From: Pithys albifrons albifrons
Taxonomy: Eukaryota; Chordata; Aves; Passeriformes; Thamnophilidae
Direction: 5' to 3'
NCBI RefSeq assembly: GCF_047495875.1
Contig: NC_092461.1
Location: 88,048,931 to 88,112,930 of the forward strand
Length of the DNA: 64,000 nt
In this document: one piece after another, positions 36,960 to 48,905 of the stretch
How positions within the stretch are numbered: the stretch's first letter is position 1
How the letters are laid out: each line of letters opens with the position of its first letter
Program-made: the position numbers and the translations under genes
Notes under the pieces: generated by a model
Seen by the model: only the letters and a program-made list of their open reading frames with translations
The model's database searches: none
Told to the model about the DNA's origin: nothing

Positions 36960-37144
36960 GGGCCTTTCCTGGCTGTCTTGCTGCCGCTGTGCCCGGACTG
37001 CTTTTCTGGCCACGCGGCTGCTGCTGCCTGCCCCTGACTGGTTCTGGCCGTGTTGCTGCTGCTGCCTTGCCCCTGACTGGTTCTGGCCGCGTTGCTGCTG
37101 CTGCCTGCCCCTGACTGGTTCTGGCCGCGTTGCTGCTGCCTGCC
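36960..37144 (+). repeat. GC-rich minisatellite, 38-39 bp unit, about 5 copies
   Basis: Three clear units start at 37034, 37073 and 37111 with CTGACTGGTTCTGGCC, then a (CTG)n stretch and CTGCCC. They are 39, 38 and about 34 bp long. Two more degenerate units can be followed upstream (CTGGCCACGCGG...CTGCCTGCCC from about 36995, and CTGGCTGTCTTGCTGCCG from about 36970). Units with lengths not divisible by three shift the frame, yet the repeat has no stops on the minus strand in several frames, giving Q/S/R/A-rich hypothetical peptides. Confidence 0.88.
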
Positions 37145-37402
37145 TTGGATTTGCTTCTGGCTGCTCGTACTTTTCTGCTTCTTGGACGGGGAACACAGGG
37201 GGAAGAGACGGAGTCCATCTGAAAGCTCACTGCTCGTCTGTCTCGCTGGAAAGGGACTGAAACTCACTCTGCAGCCAGCCAGGTTGTGACATTGACACTT
37301 AAGTATAACTTTTCCTCCTGGAGGAAAACCTGCTGGGTTTTGTTGTTGTTTGGTTTTTTTTTTCTTTCTCTTGTGGTGTTGGGGAAGTGGGTTGCACTAG
37401 TC

Positions 37403-37409
<7 letters not shown>

Positions 37410-37434
<25 letters not shown>

Positions 37435-37435
37435 T
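37410..37435. repeat. (AT)13 microsatellite inside solo LTR 4
   Basis: Uninterrupted AT dinucleotides, in a position comparable to the interrupted (TA)n of the LTR at 10097. Confidence 0.93.
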
Positions 37436-37499
37436 GCAGGCCCCTCCCCTGCTTGTGGGTAAACATTTTGTTTTTTTCCCCTCAAACCAAGAAAGGATT

Positions 37500-39449
37500 T
37501 AAAATAGGTTGATGTTATTTGGCTTGACTCTTAAAACCATACGGAGGTGGAATCAGTTCTATGTTGGTTGTAAAATTTAAAATATTATACTTTATTATTC
37601 TCTTTAAAGGAAGAAATGTCTTTTAGAAAGGAAAAAGTGTATATTGTTTATAATACTAGAGTAGATTGTGTCAGAAAATAAATTTGAATGAACTGGTGAA
37701 CAGTTTAGCCAGTATTGAGAAATAAACAGAAAATATCTTTTCGTCCAATTATTATATTAATGTACTAAAAAAAACCCAAAACCCAAACCCAACCAAACCC
37801 TTACAGTTAGCCATGTGCAATAAAAGGTACAGTGCTATCTGAACCAAAGAGTGCTATATTTATCACTGAGTAATATGTGCCACCCCTTTCTCTGCCCCCC
37901 CCTCCCCCCCCCCAAATCTCGTCCCCCCCCACCCCCAGCATTTCTAAACAGAAGAAAATAACTTCTGCACTAAATGACCAGGCTGGAAAACAGGTATTGT
38001 TCAATTTCCTGGGACCTCAGCTCCTCTGACGAGGCTTGGATTACTAAGCAAAATGGGTTAGAGCTTACCTGGCACTATAGCACAACAGGACAACTACTAC
38101 AAAAGATGTGTTTACACAAGGTCTAAAAGCAGAAACATTTCAAGAAGTCTGTCCTACTTCCTGCAAGTATGCCAGTCAGGCTCAAAATAATCCAAGGCAG
38201 AAGAGCCCATCACAGTCCACCCCAGGAAGAGAGAGTTTCAGAGCATAAAACTCTTGCAGACCTCAACAGCTGAAGCCCCCACTCTCCTCGATGGTGACTT
38301 GACCACATAACTTTGACAGTAGCATCTTCCCACTCTCCAGAGGCAGTGGAAAGAGAACATCAAACCTTAAAAATTCAGTAAAGGATTTAAAGTTATAGTT
38401 GACATAATTCAGTTGGTTAGTCAAATTTTTATTACTCATTCTGGAAGATTCCAGCAAGTGTTAATTGTATCTAAAGTGTATCTGAAATACAGCTAAACTA
38501 AAAAAACATATCCATTGACTCTGCCAGCCTTTTCCAGAACTCCATAATATTACTGAAATATTCCTTTATAAAGAGCTATTGCTAAAGCTAGAAGTTTGAG
38601 AGAACTTTAATATGTTAACTGTGAACAAAGGAAGGAGCTCTGAAAGTAGAAGAAGCTGATGGTGATCAGTTCTTCTGCAGTTAAACACATTCTCTACTCT
38701 TGAGGAGTTAACATTCAAAATAATGAAGCTTATGATGACACTAACAAAAAAGAAATGTTTTAAGACACAAAAGTCATAATGTTATCATTTTAAATTCTAT
38801 TTGTAAATTATGCACAAAATTGTATAACTAATTTGCTTGAAAATCTACACATAATTAAAATTTCCTGGTACAGCGTTTAGCACCTTTTCTCTCGTCAACT
38901 TGTCAGGAATTTATGCAGGGAACATTTAATAATGATAAAAGTGATTCTTTGCATAATGTTCTTATGCTACAAAGAGAGACCTCTGATATGACCCTTCTCT
39001 TCTCCCCCTTCTTCAGTATTTTGTATTCTCTTTTATCTATTTTCCCTTTCTCTCTGTGATCAGCACTTTGTCTATCCATCAAATCCCCATTAGAGGCTGC
39101 AGAAAATTTCTTTCTGAGCAGCAGACTGAAAATGACTGAGACCTTCCTCAACGAAGCATATGTTTAGATGCTGGAATCTAGTGAATATTATCCATTTCAA
39201 ACACATGCTCTCTCGCAGAATTAATCCACTGTAACTCTGTAAAGAATTTAATCCATAGAATTTGAACTGATTTCTCTCTTATTTAGAGGAAGAGGGAAAA
39301 CAAGGAAGTGATTTTCTACTGCTAGCTAGTTTAGATACCATCTCTTCCCCAAATATTTCTGTCTCTTACTCAATCAATTGTAGAAGAAAAGGATTCTTAG
39401 GTTGTTCATTTAATCTATTTGATAGAGAGAAATGTGTGTGTTGAGAAGA
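37500..39449. other. Non-genic spacer
   Basis: No gene found. It holds an A/C-rich run at about 37768-37800 and a C-rich tract at 37895. The part at 38000-38300 is less AT-rich but could not be assigned to a family. Confidence 0.55.
37895..37936 (-). repeat. C-rich tract (G-quadruplex on minus strand, i-motif on plus)
   Basis: C runs of 8, 10, 8 and 5 bases are separated by T, by AAATCTCGT and by A. The minus strand therefore has four long G runs in 42 bases, a strong quadruplex motif. Such tracts are also prone to sequencing and assembly error. Confidence 0.9.
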
Positions 39450-39932
39450 TGTATCGGGCCTAGCTGGGTCAGAGTTAACTTTCCTCATAGCACCTTGTGT
39501 GGTGCTAGTTCAGATTTATGGCCAAAATGGTACTGATAACAAATGGATTGGGGCTTATGCAATAAGTTGCATGGGAACACAACCAGGCAGATGACTCAAA
39601 GTAATCAGAGATATTATATGCTGTATAATGACTGGCTCAGCAATAAAAGAGGGAAGAAGGGAGTTTAGAGAGGTTAGCCACGTTTTGCTTAGGAACAGGC
39701 TAGGCATTGGTCTGCCTCAGGGAGATTGTAACAGCATGACTTGGTTTTGCTTTCTATTGCTTCTCTTTTCTTCTGCTTATACTTCACTTACTAATTTATT
39801 ATATTTTTATCTCAACTCCTGAGTTTTCTTGATTTTATTTTTCTTTACCTCTTCCCCTGTCCCTCTGAGGGTGGGGGGAGTGGCCAAGTATCTATGTGGT
39901 GCTTAGTTGCCCACCTGTGTTAACCAACAACA
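39450..39932 (+). mobile_element. Solo LTR 5, plus strand, about 480 bp
   Basis: It starts TGTATCGGGCCTAGCTGGG followed by TCAGAGTTAACTTTCCTC and ends GTGCTTAGTTGCCC...TTAACCAACAACA. The layout parallels the LTR at 32650: a TATA-like AATAAAAG (39642-39649) followed by a purine-rich block, a TTTATTATATTTTTATCTCAA polyadenylation region, a pyrimidine-rich stretch, a GAGGGTGGGGGGAGTGG block and GGTGCTTAGTTGCC. The two are thus related but distinct families. Flanks (GAAGA before, GGGTT after) do not form a target duplication, so the exact ends are uncertain. Confidence 0.72.
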
Positions 39933-40484
39933 GGGTTGAAGGAAACCTGGTTCCTCCATTAAAGGCCAAAGGAAAGGAACATATTAAAATATATAATCAA
40001 ATGAAATAAACAACAATTATTTCAGTAATCCAGCCTTCAATAAAAGTTCCCATTTCAGTCCAGCCTGCAAAGAGGCTTGTTTTCTTGTTGAACTCTGTCT
40101 GCCAGAAATGCATTAAGGAACATCACTGACCCTATGGCCACGTCTACTTTGTTCTTTTTTCTTTCATCTACAAGATATAATAACGTGTAACGCAAATGAA
40201 TCAAAATTAAACACAGTAGAATGACAGCTATGGGAATTTATGCTATATCCTGAAGTCACTTTCATAATCAACAAGCATTTAAAGAGAACAGAACTTTAAA
40301 TGACAAATTTGATTAGTATTTTTATGAATTTAATAAGGTGAGGTGAATTAGCAGATTATATGCAGTCTTCCTGAGTTGTGTTCTAGAAATATGTCAATAC
40401 AATTTCAAATTTCCTATATTACACATGCAAAATTCATTTATGTTAACATGTGTTTGACTTATGCTGTTCTGACGAGCTCTCCTC
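39933..40484. other. Non-genic spacer
   Basis: AT-rich with no gene or repeat recognised. Confidence 0.55.
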
Positions 40485-41072
40485 CTAGAATCCTCATCTC
40501 AGCTGATGGCATCCTGGCCTGTACTAGAAATAGAATGGCCAGCAGGATTAGGGAAGGGATTTTTCCCCTGTACTCAGCACAGGTGAGGCAGCACCTTGAT
40601 TCCTGTGCTGTTTTGGGGCTCACATGATAAGAAAGACATTAAGGTGCTGGAGCATGTGAAGAGAAGGGCAATGAATCTGGTGAAGGGTCTGAAGCATAAA
40701 TCATGCAAGGAATGGCTGAGGGAGCTGGGGTTGTTCAGCCGGGGAAAAAGACTTGGAAAGACCTTCTCACTCTCTAAAACTACCTGAAAGGAGGTTATAC
40801 CAAGGTGGGGTAACAAGTGGCAGAATAGAAGGAAATAGTCTCAGGTTGTGCCAGAGGTTTAGATTGTATATCAGGGATAACTTTTTCACTGAACTGGCCA
40901 GACATTGTAACAGGCTGCCCAGAGAAGTTGTAGAATCACCATCCTTGGAAATGTTCCAAAGATGAATGTGACACTTATGGACATGGTTGAATGCAGCAGT
41001 GCTGGCTCAACAGTGCGACGCAATGATCTTAGTGGTCTTTTCCATCCTTAATAATTTTATGATTCTGTAATT
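40485..41072 (+). mobile_element. CR1 LINE 3' end, plus strand
   Basis: Three successive frames encode the C-terminal part of CR1 ORF2: [20 protein letters not shown], then [16 protein letters not shown] and [12 protein letters not shown], then RDNFFTELARHCNRLPREVV and ESPSLEMF. Frame breaks fall at about 40620 and 40780. After the stop, CR1 3' untranslated sequence follows, including GTGGTCTTTTCCATCC, and the element ends in TTTATGATTCTGTAA, the typical CR1 3' terminus. It is a 5'-truncated copy of about 590 bp, inactivated by frameshifts. Confidence 0.92.
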
Positions 41073-44000
41073 TTACACGGTAATAAAAGAGATGGAAGTT
41101 TCCACAAAAACCTCCTTTCTCCTTCATACTGTGGACAATCAAACAAAAATCCTCTTCCAGGAACTGTATGCAGTAGATACTTTCAAGATGGAAGTCTTTG
41201 TAAATAGATTCTTTTAAACAGCTATTAGTCAATTTAATAGTATTAGCATAGTATTTATATTAGCAACTCTACAAGAAGCTGGAAACAGTAGACAAGTTGG
41301 ACTGTATCTGTTTTTGACAACACTCAGTTTCTAGTATACAGCAGCTAAACACATAATTATTCTGTTTTCAAGATATTACAGCACATATAAAATCTTCATT
41401 TAATAACATAATTTTTTGCCCGTCACATTCTGGTCTTAGTGCATTAGTATGTGCATATTAATTTGGATATATAGATAATATAGTTATGTTAAAAGTCATG
41501 ATATGGTCATTACATGCAATAAAAATCCCACACATGGATTCAATGCAATCAAAATATAAGATTACCTAACACAGTTGATTTTTAGTATAATCAACTGTTG
41601 ATATATCATCCCCTCCATATCAGAAATATGCATAGTAACATGATATCTGTCTCAGCCTGGTGGAAAAGATTTAATAGACATATTTTCTTGAGTGTAACCC
41701 AAGTCAATAAACATCAGCAAAAACAGCAACATTCTAAAAATTCCCTATTATATTAAAAAAAGCCTTAATTCTCCATTCAAAAATCAAGATGACACAGAAT
41801 TTTAGGAGAAAAACCCTATGGAACATTTGCAAGAAATTCTTCAAGCATTGTCTTAAGACAGTCAGCCAATAACACCCACATATCTACTGATAGTTTATTC
41901 TTTGTTTCTTGGTTTCACAAAGAAGTACAGAGTACTACTACCACCACATTTTATTCAGAAAGAGGAATAGGATCTGTCTAAATAAATGAAATACTAACAA
42001 CTGTTCATTTTTTCTTTTACATGTATTCACTTAACTGTTTCTTGTCCTCATTATGTTTCCATACTGAGGATGAGATTTTTACACATCCTTTTTAAGAGAC
42101 CCAGAAAAACATTCACAACCCAGAAAATTGCTGTAGTCACCTTAACCACCCTTCTAGCCCTTGACTTCCAATGGATACTCAAACACTTTGCTCTTTTGCC
42201 TGTCACTATACTGATTTGACTCATCTGCTGAGCACCCTGCTATATACCAAATTCCTACACACTCATCCACACAGATTATGTCTGGTTTGGCAAATTGTCC
42301 AGTGTTTTGGGCAGGGGGTCTGAAGAAGAAAACAGATGGTAGTGAGAAATTAAAGTCTAGAGTAGATAAATTTCAGAGCAGCCACAGATTAAAGGAGTTG
42401 AAGGATATTAGGTGTTCTTCTGAAACACATATGCCAGGTAATGTGATACAGAAGTAATCTTGTTTTGAGGAGATGCAGGCCATTCCCTAATACAAATCAA
42501 AGTATGAATGTTTGGAAATTAGCTTCAAGATTTCAGTCCTCATCTGAGCAATAATGAGGATGTACTCAGAGCATAAATATTAATTCACACTTCAATTCTT
42601 CTTCAGGTTGAATTAAATGGACCTCTGGCTGCAAGCAAGCCAGATCAGAAGATCATAAGATGGATCATAAGAGGAAGGTTTCCAGGACTCTGCCATTCTT
42701 CTATACAAGAAAAATGAGCCCTCTGTAAGGGAAGGGATCTAAAAAAAAAAACCAAACAAACCAACCCAACCAAGAGAGAAACAAACAACAGCAAAACACC
42801 CAAGCAAAAACTCATACTTTAAACCAAGGCTCCTTTATGCTTTTCTAAATTTGATATAAGAGACTTTTGTAAATGATGAGAAGCTGCACTGAATATCTGT
42901 GCTGTAAAGAATAATGAGTTATTAAAAAAAATTCAGATAATAAGGAAAAATTGGATTGCACCATGTGTTCTCCAAGTCTTTGCTTCATTCTTTTTTCATT
43001 GTCTTGGTATTTGGAAAGCTGAAAGAGGATAAAAGAACAATGATATGGTGCTGCCAAATTTGTTAAACTATTAATTTATCCACTGCTACTATTTCTACTC
43101 TATTTCTGAGACAAGGAAAGGATCACAGGACCTCATTGTTAATAATGACTGAAAGAAAACTGAAATCTCTGCTTTGACATGCTTAGAAACAAGACAGAGG
43201 GTAAAAATGCTTGACTTTAAAAAAACCAAAACCAACAAAATCCAAAAACTCAGAAAAACAACAGAAGAAACAAAAACAAAGCAATTTTTAATTATAAACA
43301 TTAGTGTAATAATGTATACCTCTATATCAATTTATAGTTATAATACATGTTAGTGTATTACAAGTAAACATCATTAGTATATGTTTATAATGCTGTGTAT
43401 TAGATCAGTCATATGAGTACTTTCATAAATTCAGGTCTGTTACTTGCTGAAGTGACATTTTGTACATAGGAAAACATTTGAGTCTAGATTCCAGAGAAGA
43501 CCTAGGGCTATTATTTCGTCTCCCCTCATCTTTTGGGGTTTTTTCCCCTCTATTTGAATTGCATTTCTCTTTTTCAGATGTGTCAGGACTCTATTTTGTT
43601 TTCAATTACCTAATTTACAAATTGCTTTACCATATGGAATTAGACAATCAACAATTGCATATCCTGGAAGAGATCTAAATCTTAAGAGGAATTGTCTGTA
43701 AAATAAACATTTATACTTACTCAATACAAGGCAAATTTAGTTAATCAAGGTATCAATAGACAAAATCAATAATTAAAAAAATTAGATGTCAATCTTCAGG
43801 TCTCATACTAATCCAAAACTCCATAATGTCAGTGGAGCATGTTGCCTTCAAAATGTCTAGGATTAAGGTACAATTATTACAGTTTTACACAGCCACCCAT
43901 TTTTGCTTTCTTGCATTTTTATTAATATTGGGAAAATTTGTTCTTAATAGTCCTACTTAAATGTTCTTTTGTATATGATACATATTTCATTACAAATTTA

Positions 44001-45571
44001 TCTAGAGTCCTCTTTCAGTGAAGTGCCTCAGTTGATCTTTCTGAACATCCTTTACCATAAGATTTCTATTGATGCAACTACCTGTTCTTCATTTCCAAGA
44101 GATAGTTCCCTAAGATAAAAAATTGATGTATATTATTTGTCCCTGCTCATCTGAACATTACAGGGACATCCGTATGCAAATAGAATTAATCTCATAAATA
44201 ATGAAATTTGAAGCCCTAGTGTGGTCACAGTCCACACAGTTCATTTTTAGCAGTGACCACAGAGGGAAATCACCTTTTTTTGTCTTCCAGATAAGGAAAA
44301 GAGTCTAAAGGAGCTTTGTCTATTTGGTTTGATTTCTAAGTAATCCAAATATCAACAAGTGGTAGAGTGGTTTTATGCTGACTGTCCAACTACTCCTAGA
44401 TGGGAAAGCAACAGTGATCCAACATGCTGATAAAAAGACAGCTATACCATATAAGTTTTAAGAGTGCAAGAATCCTTTAGTTTGTCTTATTTATATTTTA
44501 GAAATATGTTCTGCAACATAAATAAGAAATGTTCTTTGAATATATTACTTCCAATCAAGTTTTCCCTTCTAATATCAAAAGCCTTGCTTAATAGACAATT
44601 TCAGTAGTTAGGCAAAACTTGATGATGTGTCATCTGTATTTATGGAAAAACAGATTACTCACTTACCAGTGACCGGCCTCATTCATGTTCATTTGATGTT
44701 GAGTTAAACACAAATTTTCCAGATAAGTGGAAGTTGCAACTACCAGAGCTGAAAATCCTGACACACTTCACCCCAAGTATTGCTGTAGCACTCCCTGCCA
44801 AAACCAGTGTAATTTTTGCGCTCATTCACATCTATTAGATGCTAAAGACAGAACACAGCAAATTCTTATTCCTAAGAGAACATTACCATATCAATTATTT
44901 CTAGGAGACTTTCATTTCAATTATGTTTTGTATCCATCAAGATTCTTAAATTAAAAAGATCCAACTAATCTGTGAACACAGCCAAACTGAGACTAGCTGC
45001 TCATGCCTATATTCCTTAATGGTCATCTCACTCCAACAACTATTTCCCTATTGTTATGCAGCTTATGTATCTGTACTATAATCTATTGGACCGCAACACA
45101 CATTCTGGAATACACTAGTGGATCATTAGAGAATATTAAACACAAGGGTAACCAACCTTAGTAAATGAACTAGCCCAGATTTTTCTTGCATAGCTCAATT
45201 TGGATAAGCACTAAAAGTAGTTCAAGGAGAAAGAAGCTGTAGTTTCTACAATATTTCAGTAGACTAAATTGCTTCAGATGATTGAATATACGTTGAAATT
45301 CTCAGAAAGGAGAAAATTAGGTGCTGTATGAGACATGCTTTTAATTTCTATGTATGGTGAAACTTGTTAATCCTGAAAATTTGCCATAAATGGCATTAAA
45401 GACACAGGTTATAATGTGCAAGTAAATAATAAAAGATCTTCAAAGACTGTAACTTTTTATAGGAAGTGTAACAGCAAAATTTACATATTCTTGCACAAAT
45501 GAGCACAGTTGATTTTTGTTAGTTGTTGGAACAAATAGGCAAACAAGATGCAATGTCTTCTCACAAAGGAA
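41073..45571. other. AT-rich non-genic stretch
   Basis: No gene found. A/C-rich runs lie at about 42740-42800 and 43218-43280. An octamer ATGCAAAT (44174-44181) sits in a block at about 44150-44240 that reads like conserved non-coding DNA. Confidence 0.6.
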
Positions 45572-45700
45572 AATGCAAAATCCTAGATCTGAAATAGAGT
45601 AACTTCAAGGAATAGTGTAAGCTTTGAGATAGGCAGAAAAGGATCTGGATGTCCTGGTCATCATCACAACACTGGGTAAAGGGCAACAGTCCACTGAGTT
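45572..45700 (+). mobile_element. Possible decayed CR1 ORF2 fragment, plus strand
   Basis: The order of words AAATGCAAAATCCTAGATCTG, then TCAAGGAATAGTGTAAGC, GCAGAAAAGGATCTGG and TGTCCTGGTC follows the CR1 segment that encodes KCKVLHL ... EKDLGVLV. Stops and indels are frequent and no 3' tail is attached. If it is real, it is one of the oldest CR1 pieces in the window. Confidence 0.5.
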
Positions 45701-48124
45701 GTATTGACAAAACGATGATCTGATTCAGTAGGGTTAGATGCATGTGAGTAGCTTTGCAAGAAGTCTTATGCAGGAGATTTCTTCTAAGCCTATTCCTTTT
45801 TCACAGTATTTGTCACAGTAGAAAGAGAAGGTAGTGATACATTCTTCCAGAAGAGTCATTGTGTCTTCCTCCTGGAGCATCCTGCACTTAGCTCTGTGAC
45901 ATGACATCAGTTCAATCCCAGGACAGCAAAGTATCACACTTGTAATTGCTAAGATGGAAAAGAATAATGCTTCCCTCCAGAGACCTCTGAGTGTTTTTCA
46001 CTTCTAAACTTGCATTCAAGTTTTGTTTGTTTTTCAAAATGACTATAATGATTCTTGTTAGTCATCATATAATGCAACATCAAGGGACATGGGAAATTAA
46101 TTTTCAATGCCAGAAAAAAAATGAATGAATTAGATAGCTGTGAGATCTGTAAGGAGAAGGAGACTGGCTCAGAAAGTATCTATTTATGGAAACCAGCATG
46201 CACTGATCCAATAGCCAGACTGAAGTTATGTAGGTGATAAAGAAAAACAACTCCACTGAACTGTGCCCAGAAAAATTGGTGTATGGTGAATGTAGCATCA
46301 ATAGATGCATGAGAAGCTGGATGAAATACCCTCACAAAAATGCATAGATTGTCACAGCTCTATTGTAGAGAACAGTATGTTCAAGGTGTTCTGACACCTC
46401 ACTGGCTCACTGAATATTCCTCATCTGGTGTAGGAGTAGAGGGATTACTTCAGCAAGGGTTTACTCTCTTCCAGAATTTGTAAACTCAGTGGAAGAGCCA
46501 TATGTCAAAAAGTCTCAAGCTCACATTAGGCTCTCATTTCTACCTTTACACGTCCTTTTGGCAAAGCTCAGTAAAAATGTAAAGGAATTTCTAAAAAAAG
46601 AGAAAATATTTGTATCTTGAATACCAGTAGAATCAAATTAAGATAAAGCTTTAAATGAATAAGTAAATGACATCTTAGTACAAAGATCCCCAAAGAAATT
46701 TCCATGGCATTAGCAGCACACATTTCAGGACTAGAATCTTTTTGTCCTCTTCTACAACCATCATGACATTGAAACAACCCAGTAATCAACACTGCATGTT
46801 TAGTAAAACAGTTTCAAGTTCTTCCGAGACTTACATATGACTCAGCTCAGTGTATAAAATAAAAGTATTTACATAAGGAGAACAGTCTCCCTTTAGAGAT
46901 AACAGAAAGGAGGTCTCAGAAGTTTAGATTCTTAATCTAAAGAATTCTCTCAAGGAGCCCACCTCTCACCATGTCTAAACTCCCTGTTTATATGACAAAA
47001 GTCAGTAACAAAGGAAAAATCTGTTACTTTATTTCAACTAAAAGCTAAGCAATAGATGATTTGTGGGAAAAGAATAATTTTTGCTTTGAAAAATACAGCC
47101 CTCTGCAGTTTAATATTTGCTCATTATCCTCCCAACTCTATCTAAATTTATTTAAATTTCTAGTCTAGAAAGTCACACATTTAAATATGCAACCAATATT
47201 TTGTATTTACATATTCATGTAACACACTCACTAAACTTGCCATAAATCTGAAAAATAAACCCACCCCTTCTTAGAAGATTTGCATATATGAGTGGACTGT
47301 TCATTAACTTTGCAAAATCAGATCATTGCAGTGATATGTACTTGCATACTCAGATCATGAACCAAAGTCTACATCTGACTTCATTAAAATTAACAAGAGT
47401 TTTTCTGAGTTTATTCTTGTAACTGAATGTAGTGTTTGACTTCATTCAGCATTTCTCACAGGCTTTGCATGACCTCTAACAAAAGTATTTCCATGGCATC
47501 AGTGACAAAATAGTTTATTTCTACAGGCAGAATTATGTATTGGAAACTCACAAATGCCTGTAACAAATTGATTTCAGCAATGTAGGTAAAATACTGTAGG
47601 AAAACACAGCACACTGTCTTCTAAGCATTTTCTAAATTATATATAATTACACATGGCTAGTTTTTAATGCATTATTAATTTCTTAGGTAATTTATTTAGT
47701 TAATACTAGTAATAAAGACTAGCAATAACCTCATCTACATACAATATAATTATGTTAATCTCATTACAACAACAGTTTTAAAGATCATTTTATAAGCAAC
47801 AGTGTGAAAATTGCTACTAGGGACAGCAATAGGATTAGCTCAATAGCAACAGATCTGTACAAGAGAAAACCTCCACAGGATATAGCACTAAAACTGTCAA
47901 CAAGCTTGTGCTGTTTGCCTCTGGAAACTTACCTGTGTACCTCACTGATGTCTCAGGCAGTAGAACGGTCACCTCCTTCAGAAGCAGAGACTGCAAGACC
48001 TATTAATGTATTTTGTATAAAAGAGAATCCCCAGCCTCACAGTTCCTTTTCAGAACTGCACCAAGATTGAGGATGGGGTGGGGTAAGAAGTTTCAGACAG
48101 GAATGTTCACCTAGGATTTTCAGG
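45701..48124. other. AT-rich non-genic stretch
   Basis: No supported gene or repeat. Short open frames, such as 88 codons at 47804-48070, show no recognisable domain. Confidence 0.55.
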
Positions 48125-48855
48125 GTCCTGCACTTTGGCCACAATAGCCTCCTGCAGCATTTCAAACTGAGCACAGAGTGGCTGGAGAGTAGCCAGGCAG
48201 GACTGACTGGAAGCTGAACATGAGCCAGCAGTGTGCCCAGGTGGCCAATAAGGCCAATGGCATCCTGGTTTTTATCAGAAACAGTGTGGCCAACAGGCCT
48301 AGGGAAGGGATCCTTCCCCTGTACTCAGCACCGGGGAGGCTACACCTCGAGTGCGATGTCCAGTTCTGGGCACCTCAGTTCAGGAAGGATGTTGAGGTGC
48401 TGGAGCAGGTCCAGAGAAGAGCAACGAGGCTGGTGAAGGGACTTGAACACAAGTGAGGAGAGGCTGAGGGAACTGGGGTTGTTCAGTCTGGAAAAGAGGA
48501 GGGTCAGGGGAGACCTCATCACCCTCTACAACTACCTGAAAGGAGAGTGTAGCCAGATGAGGGTTGGTCTCTTCTCCAAGGCAACCATCAGTATGATAAG
48601 AGGGCATAGTCTTAACCTCTTCCAGGGAAGGTTTAGGTCAGAATTCAGGAGGAAATTCCTTAAAAAGAGGGGAATCAGGCCTTGGAATGGGTTGCCCAAG
48701 GACATGGTGGATTCTCCATCTGTGGAGGTTTATAAGATGATACTGGATATGGCATTTAGTGCCATGATCTACTAACCAGAGTGGAAGTGAATCAAAGGTT
48801 GGACTTGAAGATCTCAGACGTTTTTTCCAACCCAGCTAATTCTATGATAACCCAA
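48125..48855 (+). mobile_element. CR1 LINE 3' end, plus strand, about 730 bp
   Basis: This is the best-preserved CR1 coding remnant here. The frame from 48220 gives [29 protein letters not shown], then the VQFWAPQF block and [20 protein letters not shown] +1 frameshift near 48450 leads into a frame that continues [39 protein letters not shown] and PWNGLPKDMVDSPSVEVYK to a stop at 48773-48775. The 3' untranslated part follows with GTTGGACTTGAAGATCTCAG and TTTTCCAACCCAGCTAATTC, ending in TCTATGATAA. It is 5'-truncated inside ORF2, so it lacks the catalytic motifs, and it cannot be active. Confidence 0.93.
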
Positions 48856-48905
48856 AAGTACAGAAATTTTCATTTCACGGAATTATTCAGTAAGATACTG
48901 CTTGC

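Larger units (their letters stand above)
36748..37494 (+). mobile_element. Solo LTR 4, same family as solo LTR 1, 747 bp
   Basis: It begins TGTTGTAGTTTGGG and shares AAATTCTCTCCCCTGCCAC with the first LTR. The end, AAACATTTTG...CCCCTCAAACCAAGAAA, matches the last 30 bases of that LTR, but the terminal CA has become AA. Flanks are GGAAT and GGATT. The middle is GC-rich and holds a minisatellite (36960-37144) absent from the first copy, and a pure (AT)n tract sits 59 bp before the end. Apart from the ends, the two copies align poorly, so they belong to different subfamilies or are old. No internal viral sequence is attached. Long open frames on both strands (up to about 150 codons) come from the minisatellite. 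Confidence 0.82.

Noticed and set aside
36738..37267. Overlapping minus-strand open frames of 92-152 codons, rich in Q, S, R and A
   Set aside because: They coincide with the CTG-rich minisatellite of a solo LTR, occur in several frames at once, and have no domain or expected start context. They are composition artefacts.
10097..37494. The two related LTRs as the ends of one provirus
   Set aside because: They have different target duplications (CAAAG versus GGAAT/GGATT), are strongly diverged, and the 26 kb between them has no gag, pol or env.
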